Source: Massilia oculi (GTDB lineage Bacteria; Pseudomonadota; Gammaproteobacteria; Burkholderiales; Burkholderiaceae_D). Taken from it: 64,000 nucleotides of DNA. Location of the stretch: positions 1,798,001 to 1,862,000 of the forward strand of contig NZ_CP029343.1 of the NCBI RefSeq assembly GCF_003143515.1, in the 5' to 3' direction. Shown here piece by piece: positions 34,906-44,205 of this stretch; positions within the stretch are counted from its first letter, which is position 1, and every line of letters begins with the position of its first letter. Made by a program: the position numbers and the translations under genes. A model generated the notes under the pieces. That model was not told the DNA's origin and made no database searches. It worked only from the letters and a program-made list of their open reading frames with translations.

Positions 34906-36681
34906 ATGCCGACGATCCGGGAGCTGAACGAACTCGACGCCGACGCTTTCGCCAAGGCGCTGCATGGCATCTACGAACATTCGCCCTGGATCGCGGCGCG
35001 CGCCGCCGCGGCCCGTCCCTTCTCTACACTGGCGGCGCTCAAGCTGGCCTTGCAGGCGGCGGTCGACGGCGCGAGCGATGCGGAGCAGCTGTCGCTTCTG
35101 CGCGCCCACCCGGAGCTGGCCGGCAAGGCCGCCATCGCCGGCGAGTTGACGCGTGAATCGACCGGCGAACAGGCCAGCTCAGGCCTGGATCGCTGCACAC
35201 CCGACGAATACGTTCGGCTGCACGCGCTCAATGCGCAATACAACGAGCGTTTCGGCTTTCCCTTCATCCTGGCCGTGAAAGGCCCGACGGGACGCGGCCT
35301 GGCGCGGCAAGCCATCATCGACACCTTCGTGCGCCGCCTCGACAACGCCCCCGGCGACGAGCTGCGCGAAGCGCTGCGCCAGGTGCACCGCATCGCCGAG
35401 ATCCGTCTCAATGCCCTGCTTGGTGTCGAGCCCTCCATCGGGGTCACCGTGATGGACTGGTGCGAGACCCTCGGCGCCATCAGCGACAGCGACGCCGGCC
35501 TGACCTGCGCCTACATGACGCCGGCCCACCAGCGCACCGCCGACACCATCGCCGGGTGGATGCGCGACGCCGGCATGACGGTCCGGGTCGACGCCGTCGG
35601 CAACGTGGTCGGCCGCTACGCCGCAACCCGGCCCGGCGCCAGGACCTTGATCACCGGCTCGCACTACGACACGGTGCGCAACGGCGGCAAGTACGACGGC
35701 CGGCTCGGCATCCTGCTGCCCATCGCGCTGGTTGGCCGGCTGCATGCACGCGGCGAGCGCCTGCGCTACGACCTCGAAGTGATCGCCTTCGCCGAAGAAG
35801 AAGGCGTGCGCTATCGCAGCACCTTCCTCGGCAGCAGCGCCGTGGCCGGCGGCTTCGACCTGGCCCTGCTCGATGCGCGCGACGCCGACGGCATTGCGCT
35901 GCGCGACGCGCTGGCGGCCGCCGGCCACGATCCGGCCGCCATCCCCGCCATCGCGCGCGATCCCGCCATGGTGCTCGGCTTCGTCGAGGTGCATATCGAG
36001 CAGGGACCGGTGCTGCTCGGGCGCGGCCTTCCGCTGGGCGTGGTGAGCGCGATCGCGGGCAGCTCGCGCTACCTGGTCGAACTGAAGGGCGTGGCCAGCC
36101 ATGCCGGCACCACGCCGATGGGCATGCGGCGCGACGCCGCCGCCGCCGCCGCTGAAATCGTGCTGCTGGTGGAAAGCCGCTGCAGCGGCCCGGCTTCACT
36201 GGTCGGCACGGTCGGCCAGCTGGAGGTGCCGGCCGGCTCGGTCAACGTGGTGCCCGGCGCCTGCCGCCTGTCGCTCGACATCCGCGCCGCGGACGACGAG
36301 ACTCGCCTGGCGGCCGTGGACGACATCCTGGCCGGAGTCAGGCAAATCTGCGCGCGGCGCGGCATCCAGGAAAAACTGCACAAGCTGCTCGAGATCGACG
36401 CCGCGCCCTGCGCGCCGCGGCTGATGAACCAGCTGGCGTCCGCGGTCGAACGCGCCGGCCTGCCGTTCTTTGCATTACCTTCCGGCGCCGGTCACGACGC
36501 GATGCGCATGGCCCGGCTGAGCGAGGTCGCGATGCTGTTCGTCCGCTGCGGCAACGGCGGCATCAGCCACAATCCGCTCGAGACCATGAGCGCCGACGAC
36601 GCCGAAATCGCCGGCATGGTGATGCTCGACTTTCTGCGCGCCTTTACTCCGGCGGCAGCGCCGGCAGGATCGGCGTCGTGA
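34906..36681 (+). CDS. Fused OHCU decarboxylase / allantoate amidohydrolase
   Basis: A 591-residue bifunctional enzyme for two non-adjacent steps of urate breakdown. Residues 1-170 are OHCU decarboxylase (UraD), with RAHPELAGKAAIAGELT, TRESTGEQASSGLD and PFILAVKG. Residues about 180-585 are M20/M28-type allantoate amidohydrolase (AllC), with ITGSHYDTVRNGGKYDGRLG, AFAEEEGVRY, VEVHIEQGPVL and GAGHDA metal and substrate residues. A short linker joins them. The fusion type exists in other proteobacteria (I recall a curated bifunctional family). ATG at 34906 follows AAAGGAATAG. Confidence 0.9.
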   Translation: MPTIRELNELDADAFAKALHGIYEHSPWIAARAAAARPFSTLAALKLALQAAVDGASDAEQLSLLRAHPELAGKAAIAGELTRESTGEQASSGLDRCTPDEYVRLHALNAQYNERFGFPFILAVKGPTGRGLARQAIIDTFVRRLDNAPGDELREALRQVHRIAEIRLNALLGVEPSIGVTVMDWCETLGAISDSDAGLTCAYMTPAHQRTADTIAGWMRDAGMTVRVDAVGNVVGRYAATRPGARTLITGSHYDTVRNGGKYDGRLGILLPIALVGRLHARGERLRYDLEVIAFAEEEGVRYRSTFLGSSAVAGGFDLALLDARDADGIALRDALAAAGHDPAAIPAIARDPAMVLGFVEVHIEQGPVLLGRGLPLGVVSAIAGSSRYLVELKGVASHAGTTPMGMRRDAAAAAAEIVLLVESRCSGPASLVGTVGQLEVPAGSVNVVPGACRLSLDIRAADDETRLAAVDDILAGVRQICARRGIQEKLHKLLEIDAAPCAPRLMNQLASAVERAGLPFFALPSGAGHDAMRMARLSEVAMLFVRCGNGGISHNPLETMSADDAEIAGMVMLDFLRAFTPAAAPAGSAS

Positions 36682-36747
36682 GTAGCTTCTCAGTGCAGGT
36701 GGACGTCGTGCCCCGGCCATGGAATTGTCCAGGGCGCAAGCGCACCG

Positions 36748-38232
36748 TCATCGCGCGCCCCGCCCTTCCATCCCTTTCATCATGAGGCCGTAGACCACGG
36801 CGGCGATCGCGACGCCGACGAACCACGCATAGGTATAGATCGTCTTGAAGGCGTCGCCGACGTCGGGGAAGCTGGCCGGGAAGGCCGCGTTCAGGAAGCC
36901 GGGGATATTGGGCAGCACGCCCAGCGCGAAGGCCACCAGCGCCGCCTTGTTCCAGCCATTGCCATAGCCGTAGATGCCATCGTGGCGATACAGCTGGTCG
37001 ACGTCGAGCGTGGTCTTGCGCACCAGGTAGTAGTCGACCACCAGCACGCCGGCGATCGGTCCCAGCAAGGCCGAGTAGCCGACCAGCCAGGTCATGATGT
37101 AGTTCTGGGTCGACTCCAGGATCTTCCAGGGCATCATGAGCAGCGCCAGCCCGGCCGTGATGTAGCCGCCGGTGCGATAGCTGATGCGGCGCGGCGCCAG
37201 CGCCGAGAAATCGTAGGCAGGGCCGACCAGGTTGGCCGCGAGGTTCACGCTGACCGTATCGACCAGCAGCACGATCAGGGCGACCAGCAACGCGATGCCG
37301 GTCATGCGGCTGGCCAGGTCGACCGGGTCCCACAGCGCCTTGCCGTACAGGACCACGGTGGCCGAGGTGACGATCACCGCCAGCGCAGCCAGCAGGCCCA
37401 TGGGCAGCGGCAGGCCGACGGTCTGGCCGATCACCTGGTCGCGCTGCGACCTGGCGAAGCGGGTGAAGTCGGGGATGTTCAGCGCGAGGGTCGCCCAGAA
37501 GCCGATCATGGCGGTCAGCGACGGCCAGAAGGTGGACCAGAACTGCCCCTCTTTGGCCCCACCGGGCACGAATTGCGAACGCTGCTCGAGCAGCGGACCG
37601 AAACCCTCCCCGCCGACCTGCCTGTGCACCCACCACAGCAGCACGAAGCAGATCGCGATTTTCAGGGGAGCGGTCCAGGTCTCGAGCTGGCGGATCGACT
37701 CCATGCCGTGCACCACGAAGTACAGCTGGATCGCCCAGAACGCGAGGAAACAGGCCAGCTGCGCCAGGTTGATGCCGAGCCAGCCGAGCGCTTCGCCACC
37801 GATCGGGGCGCCGTTCATCACGCCCAGCAGGGTATAGATCATGCTGCCGCCGAACCAGGTCTGGATGCCGTACCAGCCGCAGGCGACGATGGCGCGCATC
37901 AGCGCCGGCAGCCTGGCGCCGCCAGTACCGAACGAGGTGCGCGCCAGCACCGCGTAGGGAATGCCGTACTTGGCCCCGGCATGGCCGATCAGCAGCATCG
38001 GCACCAGCACGATGGCGTTCGCCAGGAACACGGTCAGCACCGCCTGCCAGCCCGACATGCCGGCCTCCACCAGGCTGGCCGACAGCGTGTAGGCGGGGAT
38101 GCACATCACCATGCCCACCCACAGGGCGGCGAAGTGGTACCAGCGCCAGGTGCGCTGGGCTGCGGTGGTTGGAGCGAGGTCGTCGTTCCAGAGGTCGTTG
38201 TCGGTATAGGTCGGATGAGTCACGGCGCGCAT
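36748..38232 (-). CDS. NCS1 family purine/allantoin/hydantoin transporter
   Basis: Inner-membrane symporter of 494 residues with 12 helices. NDDLAPTTAAQRTWRWYHFAALWVGM at the start, FGTGGARLPAL and IPDFTRFAR near 245 are typical of NCS1 permeases (PucI, Mhp1, FurE types). Substrate, probably allantoin, urate or a pyrimidine base, is suggested by its neighbours only. It converges with uraD-allC. The 66 bases between them hold nothing clear. Confidence 0.88.
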   Translation of the reverse strand: MRAVTHPTYTDNDLWNDDLAPTTAAQRTWRWYHFAALWVGMVMCIPAYTLSASLVEAGMSGWQAVLTVFLANAIVLVPMLLIGHAGAKYGIPYAVLARTSFGTGGARLPALMRAIVACGWYGIQTWFGGSMIYTLLGVMNGAPIGGEALGWLGINLAQLACFLAFWAIQLYFVVHGMESIRQLETWTAPLKIAICFVLLWWVHRQVGGEGFGPLLEQRSQFVPGGAKEGQFWSTFWPSLTAMIGFWATLALNIPDFTRFARSQRDQVIGQTVGLPLPMGLLAALAVIVTSATVVLYGKALWDPVDLASRMTGIALLVALIVLLVDTVSVNLAANLVGPAYDFSALAPRRISYRTGGYITAGLALLMMPWKILESTQNYIMTWLVGYSALLGPIAGVLVVDYYLVRKTTLDVDQLYRHDGIYGYGNGWNKAALVAFALGVLPNIPGFLNAAFPASFPDVGDAFKTIYTYAWFVGVAIAAVVYGLMMKGMEGRGAR

Positions 38233-38297
38233 GCGAAGTCAAACTGTGGAATCGATGCGCGCGAGTGTAACGCAAACGTCAATACGACGCGAAAACC

Positions 38298-39275
38298 TCA
38301 GGCCTGCAGGTCGGCATGGATCGCCTGCGCCGCCTGCAGGCCATGGCGGCGGGCCTGCATCCGCTCCAGGTGCGCCGCCACGCAGTCGCCGCCGGCATAG
38401 ATGCCCGGCAGCGCGGTGCGGAAGCACCCGTCGACCTCGATCCGGTCGCCCTCGCGCGACTGCTGGCGCACCAGCGGGTCGTATTCGGCCCCGGGCGCGC
38501 GGCCCACTGCCTTGAACACGGCGTGGGCGGCGATCTCGGTGAAGCCGCCGGTGTCGACCATGCGGTCGCCCAGCAGGCGGGTCTGCTCGAAGCGCACCGC
38601 CCCGACCGCACCGCGTTCGTCGCGCAGCACCTCGAGCGGCGCGACCCAGCCGCGCACCCGCACGAAGCAGGCGCGCGCGACTTCTTCTTCGCGGCCGTCG
38701 GGCGTCAGGGCGTGGCGCAGCGCCAGCGTGACGTCCTGGGCGCCCAATTGCTTGAGGCGCGCCGCCATGCCGACCGCGCCGCGGCTGGCGCCGATCACGA
38801 TCGCGCGCTGCGGCACCGGCAGCGCCAGCAGGTCGTCCAGCGCATACACGGCGGCCAGCCGGCGGCCGGCGTCGACCAGGCCGGCCGGATCGCTGCCGGA
38901 CAGCGCCAGCACGCGGCTGGACGCCAGGCCGACGCCCAGGAAGATCGCGTCATGCCACAGGTGCAGGTCGGCCAGCTCGAGGTCGACGCCCAGCTTGCGC
39001 TTATATTCGCAACGGATGCGGCCCTGGGCCTGCAGGCGCTCGAACAGCGCCTGTTCGGATGCGCACGCCGGCGCAGTCTCACTCATGCGCTCGCGCGAGC
39101 GCGCTTCGTATAGCACGACGCCATTGCCGAGCAGCGCCAGCCGGATGGCGCAAGCCATGCCGGCCATGCCGGCGCCGACCACGGCCACCTGCTTGCCGGT
39201 CGGCGGCGCCGGTTCGCCGGCGAGGGAAGATGCTTTGGATGCGGACAGGTCCAGGACGTCGGTGGTGGCGGTCAT
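38298..39275 (-). CDS. Reduced PreT-like FAD/NAD oxidoreductase
   Basis: A 325-residue protein resembling the flavin part of PreT, the dihydropyrimidine dehydrogenase electron-input subunit. It keeps the FAD motif VAVVGAGMAGMACAIRL (near residue 30) and the late GIYAGGDCVAAH. It lacks the roughly 120-residue N-terminal Fe-S domain, shows a shortened region after the first nucleotide motif, and its second motif is GASRGAVGMA instead of GGGNTA. No preA partner is nearby. It may be a decayed gene or a repurposed enzyme. It is 60 bases downstream of the aminotransferase. Confidence 0.65.
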   Translation of the reverse strand: MTATTDVLDLSASKASSLAGEPAPPTGKQVAVVGAGMAGMACAIRLALLGNGVVLYEARSRERMSETAPACASEQALFERLQAQGRIRCEYKRKLGVDLELADLHLWHDAIFLGVGLASSRVLALSGSDPAGLVDAGRRLAAVYALDDLLALPVPQRAIVIGASRGAVGMAARLKQLGAQDVTLALRHALTPDGREEEVARACFVRVRGWVAPLEVLRDERGAVGAVRFEQTRLLGDRMVDTGGFTEIAAHAVFKAVGRAPGAEYDPLVRQQSREGDRIEVDGCFRTALPGIYAGGDCVAAHLERMQARRHGLQAAQAIHADLQA

Positions 39276-39335
39276 CGGTCTCTCTTTCTTCTCAGGCGGG
39301 GCGTGGCGCGCCCTCTGTGTTGTCAGTCCATGCGC

Positions 39336-40652
39336 TCAAGCCAGTTGCGTCAGGACCCTGGCCAGCTTGCCGAACAATTCGTCGACGTGTTGTTTTTCCA
39401 GTACCAGCGGCGGCGACAGCGCGATGATGTCGCCCGTAATGCGGATGAGGAGGCCCTCGGCGAAGGCCTGCTTGAGCGCCGCATAGCCGCGCGCGCCGGG
39501 CTGGCCCGGGATCGGCGCCAGCTCGATGGCGGCGATGATGCCGATCGAGCGCAGGTCGATCACGTGCGGCAGGCCGCGCAGCGATTGCAGCGCCTCCTCG
39601 AAATACGGCTGCATGCGCGCCGCGTTGTCCAGCACCGCCTGTTCGCGGAACACGTCCAGCGTGGCCAGCGCGGCGGCGCAGGCCAGCGGGTGACCGGAAT
39701 AGGTATAGCCGTGAAACAGCTCGATCCCGGCCGGCCCCTCCATGAAGGCGTCGTGGATGAAGGACTTGCTGAACACCGCGCCCATCGGCACCGCGCCATT
39801 GGTGATGCCCTTGGCCGTGGCCATCAGGTCGGGCTCGACGCCGAACCAGTCGCTGGCGAAGGGCGTGCCCAGGCGTCCGAAGCCGGTGATGACCTCGTCA
39901 AAGATCAACAGGATGCCGTGGCGGTCGCAGATCTCGCGCAGGCGCTTGAGATAACCCTTGGGAGGAATCAGTACGCCGGTCGAGCCGGATACCGGCTCCA
40001 CGATCACGGCCGCGATGGTCGACGGGTCGTGCAGCGCCACCATGCGTTCGAGGTCTTCGGCCAGTTCGACGCCGTGTTCGGGTTCGCCGCGTGCATAGGC
40101 GTTGCGCTCCAGGTCATGCGTGTGGCGCAGGTGGTCGACGCCCGGCAGCAGGGGCCCGAAGTGCTTGCGGTTGGCGCCGATGCCGCCGACCGAGATGCCG
40201 CCGAAGCCCACGCCATGGTAGCCGCGCTCGCGGCCGATCAGGCGCGTGCGTCCACCCTCCCCGCGCGCGCGGTGGTAGGCCAGCGCGATCTTGAGCGCGG
40301 TGTCGACCGCTTCCGATCCCGACCCCGTATAGAACACGTGGCCGAAGCGGTGGCCGCTGAACGCCATCAGGCGTTCGGCCAGTTCGAAGGCGGCCGGGTG
40401 GCCCATCTGGAAAGTGGGTGCGTAGTCGAGCTGGCCGGCCATCGCGGCGATGGCTTCGGCGATCTTCGGCTGGCCGTGGCCGCAGGGCACGCACCACAGG
40501 CCGGCGGCGCCGTCGAGCACCTGGCGGCCATCGACGTCGCGGTAATACATGCCTTTGGCGGAGACCAGCAGGCGCGGATCGCGCTTGAAGTCGCGGTTAT
40601 TGGTGAATGGCATCCAGAAAGATGACATCGCGGAAGGCCTGGACTCATACAT
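39336..40652 (-). CDS. Class III omega-aminotransferase, beta-alanine:pyruvate type
   Basis: PLP enzyme of 438 residues. LWCVPCGHGQPKIAEAI, the cofactor loop FYTGSGSEAVDTALKIA (near residue 105), DEVITGFGRLG (near 255) and the PLP lysine in ATAKGITNGAVPMG (near 284) match omega-amino acid:pyruvate transaminases. It would convert beta-alanine, the end product of reductive pyrimidine breakdown, to malonate semialdehyde, consistent with the adjacent PreT-like gene. ATG at 40652 follows GGGGAGCG. Confidence 0.87.
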   Translation of the reverse strand: MYESRPSAMSSFWMPFTNNRDFKRDPRLLVSAKGMYYRDVDGRQVLDGAAGLWCVPCGHGQPKIAEAIAAMAGQLDYAPTFQMGHPAAFELAERLMAFSGHRFGHVFYTGSGSEAVDTALKIALAYHRARGEGGRTRLIGRERGYHGVGFGGISVGGIGANRKHFGPLLPGVDHLRHTHDLERNAYARGEPEHGVELAEDLERMVALHDPSTIAAVIVEPVSGSTGVLIPPKGYLKRLREICDRHGILLIFDEVITGFGRLGTPFASDWFGVEPDLMATAKGITNGAVPMGAVFSKSFIHDAFMEGPAGIELFHGYTYSGHPLACAAALATLDVFREQAVLDNAARMQPYFEEALQSLRGLPHVIDLRSIGIIAAIELAPIPGQPGARGYAALKQAFAEGLLIRITGDIIALSPPLVLEKQHVDELFGKLARVLTQLA

Positions 40653-40862
40653 GATGCGCTCCCCGTTCAATGGCGCTCTGAAGCAATGAAGTTTGAACAA
40701 GAATGGCGAGACTTGCAACAGGCACGCGGTTGGCGGCATGCGCGAGCGCAAAAACATGCGACACGCATCGTGTTAGCCCCAGGAAAAGCCATGGGTCGTC
40801 GCCCTGCCTGCAGGCGTCACGGCAGTGGTATGCTAGCGCTGATCACACTGGCAATGCAAACC

Positions 40863-41426
40863 ATGTCGACTTATATCACCCCTGTCCTGACCACCGAACG
40901 CCTGGTGCTGCGCCCGCTGGCCGCGAGCGATGCGCCGGCCCTGCACACCATCTTTTCCGACCCGGCCGTGGTGCGCTACTGGAGCGCCGAACCGTGGACC
41001 GACATCTCCTTCGCCGAAGCCGCCATCGCCCGCGCGCTGGAAGCCTACCGCGACGAGACCGAGCTGCGCTTCGCGATCGAACTGGCATCGAACCGCGAGC
41101 TGATCGGCACCGTGGCCCTGCACCACTTCTTCAACCAGAACAGGCGCTGCGAACTCGGCTACGCGCTCGGCAGCGCGCACTGGGGCCATGGCTACGCCTT
41201 CGAAGCGGTATCGGCCGCGCTGGACCATGGCTTCCGCGAGGTCGGCCTGAACCGGGTCGAGGCCGACATCGACCCGCGCAACGTCGCCTCCGGCCGCGTG
41301 CTGGAAAAACTGGGCTTTCGCAAGGAAGGCTTCATGCCGCAGCGCTGGCTGGTGCACGGAGAGTACGCCGACACCGTCTTCTACGGCCTGCTGCGCGACT
41401 ACTGGAACGACAGGACGGCCCCTTGA
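40863..41426 (+). CDS. RimJ/RimL-type GNAT N-acetyltransferase
   Basis: A 187-residue GNAT. LTTERLVLRPLAASDA at the start, RRCELGYALGSAHWGHGYAFEAV (acetyl-CoA loop near residue 95) and NVASGRVLEKLGFRKEG (near 140) are classical. Substrate unknown; such proteins acetylate protein N-termini or small amines. ATG at 40863 is used, with an in-frame ATG 9 bases upstream; neither has a strong ribosome binding site. The next gene overlaps by one base (TGATG). Confidence 0.85.
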   Translation: MSTYITPVLTTERLVLRPLAASDAPALHTIFSDPAVVRYWSAEPWTDISFAEAAIARALEAYRDETELRFAIELASNRELIGTVALHHFFNQNRRCELGYALGSAHWGHGYAFEAVSAALDHGFREVGLNRVEADIDPRNVASGRVLEKLGFRKEGFMPQRWLVHGEYADTVFYGLLRDYWNDRTAP

Positions 41427-42064
41427 TGGCAAGACGGAATCGCACGATGAAGGCCCTGGCGGCAGGTTCGAGCCTGGCGCTGTCCCTGCTGGCCATGGCG
41501 CCGCAATCGGCCGCGGCCCAGGCCACGCTGCCGACCTGGCGCGAGATCACCATCTTCGCGACCGATGCCGGCTATCCGGCGGCGCTCGCGCGGCGCGGCG
41601 TGCAGGGCAATGTGACGGTCGAACTGGCCCTCGACGACAAGGGCCGCAAAGGGGTCGTTTCGGTGCGCGACTCCTCGCGCTCGGCCGAACTCGATGCGCT
41701 GGCGCTGGCCATGGCCAGGCGGCTGGACATCCCTGCTACTGGCGAGCACCGCAGCGGCCTGGTGATCTTCAAGTTCAAGAAAGACCACGGCACCACCATC
41801 GCCACCAAGAGCTGCGCCGATTTCAACGTCGATGCCGCCTGGCAGGCCGCCACCTTCCCGGAACGCAGCCTGCGCGAGTTGCCGGTGACCTATGAAAGCA
41901 TCGGCACGCTGATCTACAGCATGCACCGCGAAGGCTCGGCGCGCCAATCCTTCCCGGCCCTGGAACCGGTCCTGAACGCCACGGTGGCGGCCTGCGCGCG
42001 CACGCCCGAGGCCGGCATGCTGGACGTGATGCGGCAAGAGGCGCTCAAGCTGATCGGGCAATAG
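41426..42064 (+). CDS. Periplasmic protein with TonB C-terminal-like domain
   Basis: A 212-residue exported protein: a signal peptide (residues about 8-32, cleavage after SAAAQ), then a TonB C-terminal fold (residues 45-100, with YPAALARRGVQGNVTVELALDDKG). The last 100 residues are unrecognised. There is no N-terminal membrane anchor or Pro-rich spacer, so it is not a functional energy-transducing TonB. An internal ATG at 41447 also gives a signal peptide. Translationally coupled to the GNAT gene. Confidence 0.7.
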   Translation: MARRNRTMKALAAGSSLALSLLAMAPQSAAAQATLPTWREITIFATDAGYPAALARRGVQGNVTVELALDDKGRKGVVSVRDSSRSAELDALALAMARRLDIPATGEHRSGLVIFKFKKDHGTTIATKSCADFNVDAAWQAATFPERSLRELPVTYESIGTLIYSMHREGSARQSFPALEPVLNATVAACARTPEAGMLDVMRQEALKLIGQ

Positions 42065-42160
42065 CGCGTATTTACCAGCGAGGACGGGGTCGACAGCGTC
42101 CCCGTTCATCCGCCCTCACGACCGCCCGTCCCCGGATTCGCACCGTTTATCGGATCGCTC

Positions 42161-42189
42161 TTGGCGTAACATGGGTGCATCCCTACAGT
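42161..42189 (+). promoter_or_regulatory. Sigma-70 promoter before the LytS/LytTR operon
   Basis: TTGGCG (42161-42166), 17-base spacer, TACAGT (42184-42189), 32 bases before the ATG of the small membrane protein at 42222. Confidence 0.6.
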
Positions 42190-42221
42190 AGGGTCATCAT
42201 TGTTAGAAAGGACTTGCACGC

Positions 42222-42500
42222 ATGAAAACCATTCATACGCCCACCAGTCGCTTCCAATCGATCCTGCGCAATATGGAAGTTGCTGGCCGCACAACCTGGC
42301 GCCTGGCGAAGTCCAGCGCCCGTTCGCTGCGCCGCATGCCGTGGCCGGTGTTGCTGGTGATCGCGATCGTGCTGGCGGCGCTGATCACCATCGTGCCGAT
42401 CGTGCTGGCGCTGTTCGTCGGCCTGCTGCTGCTGAAATTCCTCGCCATCGCCATCTTCGGCCGCGAGCCGCGCCGCATCGAGCATTACACGCAAGAGTAA
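42222..42500 (+). CDS. Small membrane protein ahead of the histidine kinase
   Basis: A 92-residue protein with a basic N-terminus (TTWRLAKSSARSLRRMP) and two closely spaced hydrophobic spans (residues about 45-80). GAAAGGAC precedes the ATG. It is co-directional with, and 5 bases from, the LytS-type kinase, so it could modulate that sensor. I do not recognise a family. Confidence 0.7.
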   Translation: MKTIHTPTSRFQSILRNMEVAGRTTWRLAKSSARSLRRMPWPVLLVIAIVLAALITIVPIVLALFVGLLLLKFLAIAIFGREPRRIEHYTQE

Positions 42501-42505
42501 ATACC

Positions 42506-43402
42506 ATGGCCGCCACCCAGATCAACCGCGCACTCGACTTCGTCCGCGACGCTTTCCGCGAGGCGGGCGTGCTGTGGTGGCGCTTCTTCGACTGGCTCGC
42601 CCTGATCGAGTGGCGCCAGCTCTATCTGGTCTGGTTCCTGGTGTTCGTGACCGGCATGTTCGTCAAGCTGACGGAGCCGGCGATCTGGTTCATCCTGATC
42701 TCGTTCGGGGTCAAGGTGCTGGCCGGCGGCAAGCGCCGCGCCGAGCTGCTGGCGCGCGACGCCTCGACCAAGGCCGACGTCGCCAATCTCGAGCGGCGCC
42801 TGACCGAGGCGCAGATGGCCACGCTCCAGGCCCAGGTCGAACCGCACTTCCTGTTCAACACGCTGGCCCTGATCGGCCAGCTGATCGAGACCGACCCCAG
42901 GGAAGCGGCGCGCGTGCACGGCCACCTGATCGAATACCTGCGCGCCTCGCTGCCGCAGATGCGCAATACCAGGGGCGCGGGCGGCACATTGGGCAAGCAG
43001 GTCGAACTGTCGCGCGCCTACCTGTCCATCATGCAGGCGCGCATGAAGGAAAGGCTGGCGGTGCGCTTCGAGGTGCCCGACTTCCTCGGCAGCTCGCCGT
43101 TCCCGCCGATGATGCTGCAGACCCTGATCGAGAACGCGATCAAGCATGGCCTGGAGCCGAAGGTCGCGGGCGGCACGATCACGGTGCGCGCGCGGGTCGA
43201 AGGCGCCACCCTGTGCGTCGACGTGTGCGACGACGGCGTCGGCTTCAACCTGCATGCCGGCAGCGGCGTCGGCCTGGCCAACATCCGCGAGCGGCTGGCG
43301 CTGTTGTATGGCAAGGATGCCGAACTCGTGATCGAAGCCCTGCCGGGCGGCGGCGCCTGCGTGTCGATCCGCCTGCCCTATCGCATGACGGAAGACGGCT
43401 GA
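42506..43402 (+). CDS. LytS/YehU-type sensor histidine kinase
   Basis: A 298-residue inner-membrane kinase with two membrane spans (residues about 36-72), a short coiled linker, then the His_kinase domain with phospho-acceptor His114 in QVEPHFLFNTLALIG and an HATPase domain (LIENAIKHGLEPK near 210, GVGLANIRERL near 255). There is no periplasmic sensor domain, so the membrane itself or the small neighbouring protein may supply the signal. One-base overlap with the response regulator. Confidence 0.9.
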   Translation: MAATQINRALDFVRDAFREAGVLWWRFFDWLALIEWRQLYLVWFLVFVTGMFVKLTEPAIWFILISFGVKVLAGGKRRAELLARDASTKADVANLERRLTEAQMATLQAQVEPHFLFNTLALIGQLIETDPREAARVHGHLIEYLRASLPQMRNTRGAGGTLGKQVELSRAYLSIMQARMKERLAVRFEVPDFLGSSPFPPMMLQTLIENAIKHGLEPKVAGGTITVRARVEGATLCVDVCDDGVGFNLHAGSGVGLANIRERLALLYGKDAELVIEALPGGGACVSIRLPYRMTEDG

Positions 43403-44199
43403 TGGCCCACCCGCACCCGACGGCCCTGATCGCCGACGACGAAGCGCCCATGCGCGACCAGCTGCGCGCGCGCCTGCACGAGGCGTGGCCGGAGCTGCGC
43501 ATCGTGGCCGAAGCGGCCAACGGCGCCGAAGCGGTGGCGCTGGCGCTCGAGCACAAGCCCGACATCGCCTTCCTCGACATTCGCATGCCGGGCATGGGCG
43601 GCATCGATGCCGCGCGCCAGATGTACGAGCGCTGCCACATCGTGTTCGCCACCGCCTACGACCAGTATGCGGTCGAGGCCTTCGAGCAGGGCGCCATCGA
43701 CTACCTCCTCAAGCCCGTCACCCTGGCGCGGCTGGAAACGACGGTGGCGCGCCTGCGCCGCCGGCTGGAGCACACGCCGCAGGACATCGGCGCGCAACTG
43801 GCCCGGCTGGCGCAGCTGGCGCAATTGAGTGAGCAGCTTCTGGTCCAGAACGGGGCCGCCGCCGCCAAGCCGGCGTATCTGCGCTGGATCCAGGCCCAGT
43901 CCGGCAACAGCCTGCGCATGGTGAGCACGCGCGAAGTGCTGTTCTTCCAGTCGGACGACAAGTACACGCGGGTGCAGACCGCCACCGCCCAGCACCTGAT
44001 CCGCAAGACGCTGAAGGAACTGGAAGAAGAGCTGGACCCGGACGAGTTCTGGCGCATCCACCGCTCGACCCTGGTGCGCGTGGATGCGATCGCGGAGGTG
44101 CGGCGCGACCTGCGCGGGCGCCAGATGCTCAGCCTGCGCGGCTACCCGGAAGAACTGGAAGTGAGCCGCAACCACGGCGCGCTGTTCCAGCAGATGTAA
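43402..44199 (+). CDS. LytTR response regulator
   Basis: A 265-residue cytoplasmic regulator: receiver domain with ADDE (11-14), phospho-acceptor Asp59 in FLDIRMPG and the switch Lys in YLLKPV. A linker follows, then a LytTR DNA-binding domain (residues 160-265, with SGNSLRMVSTREVLFFQSDDKYTRV and FWRIHRSTLVRVDAI). Partner of the preceding kinase. Targets unknown. It ends 6 bases from the convergent carbonic anhydrase gene. Confidence 0.92.
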   Translation: MAHPHPTALIADDEAPMRDQLRARLHEAWPELRIVAEAANGAEAVALALEHKPDIAFLDIRMPGMGGIDAARQMYERCHIVFATAYDQYAVEAFEQGAIDYLLKPVTLARLETTVARLRRRLEHTPQDIGAQLARLAQLAQLSEQLLVQNGAAAAKPAYLRWIQAQSGNSLRMVSTREVLFFQSDDKYTRVQTATAQHLIRKTLKELEEELDPDEFWRIHRSTLVRVDAIAEVRRDLRGRQMLSLRGYPEELEVSRNHGALFQQM

Positions 44200-44205
44200 A
44201 GCGCG

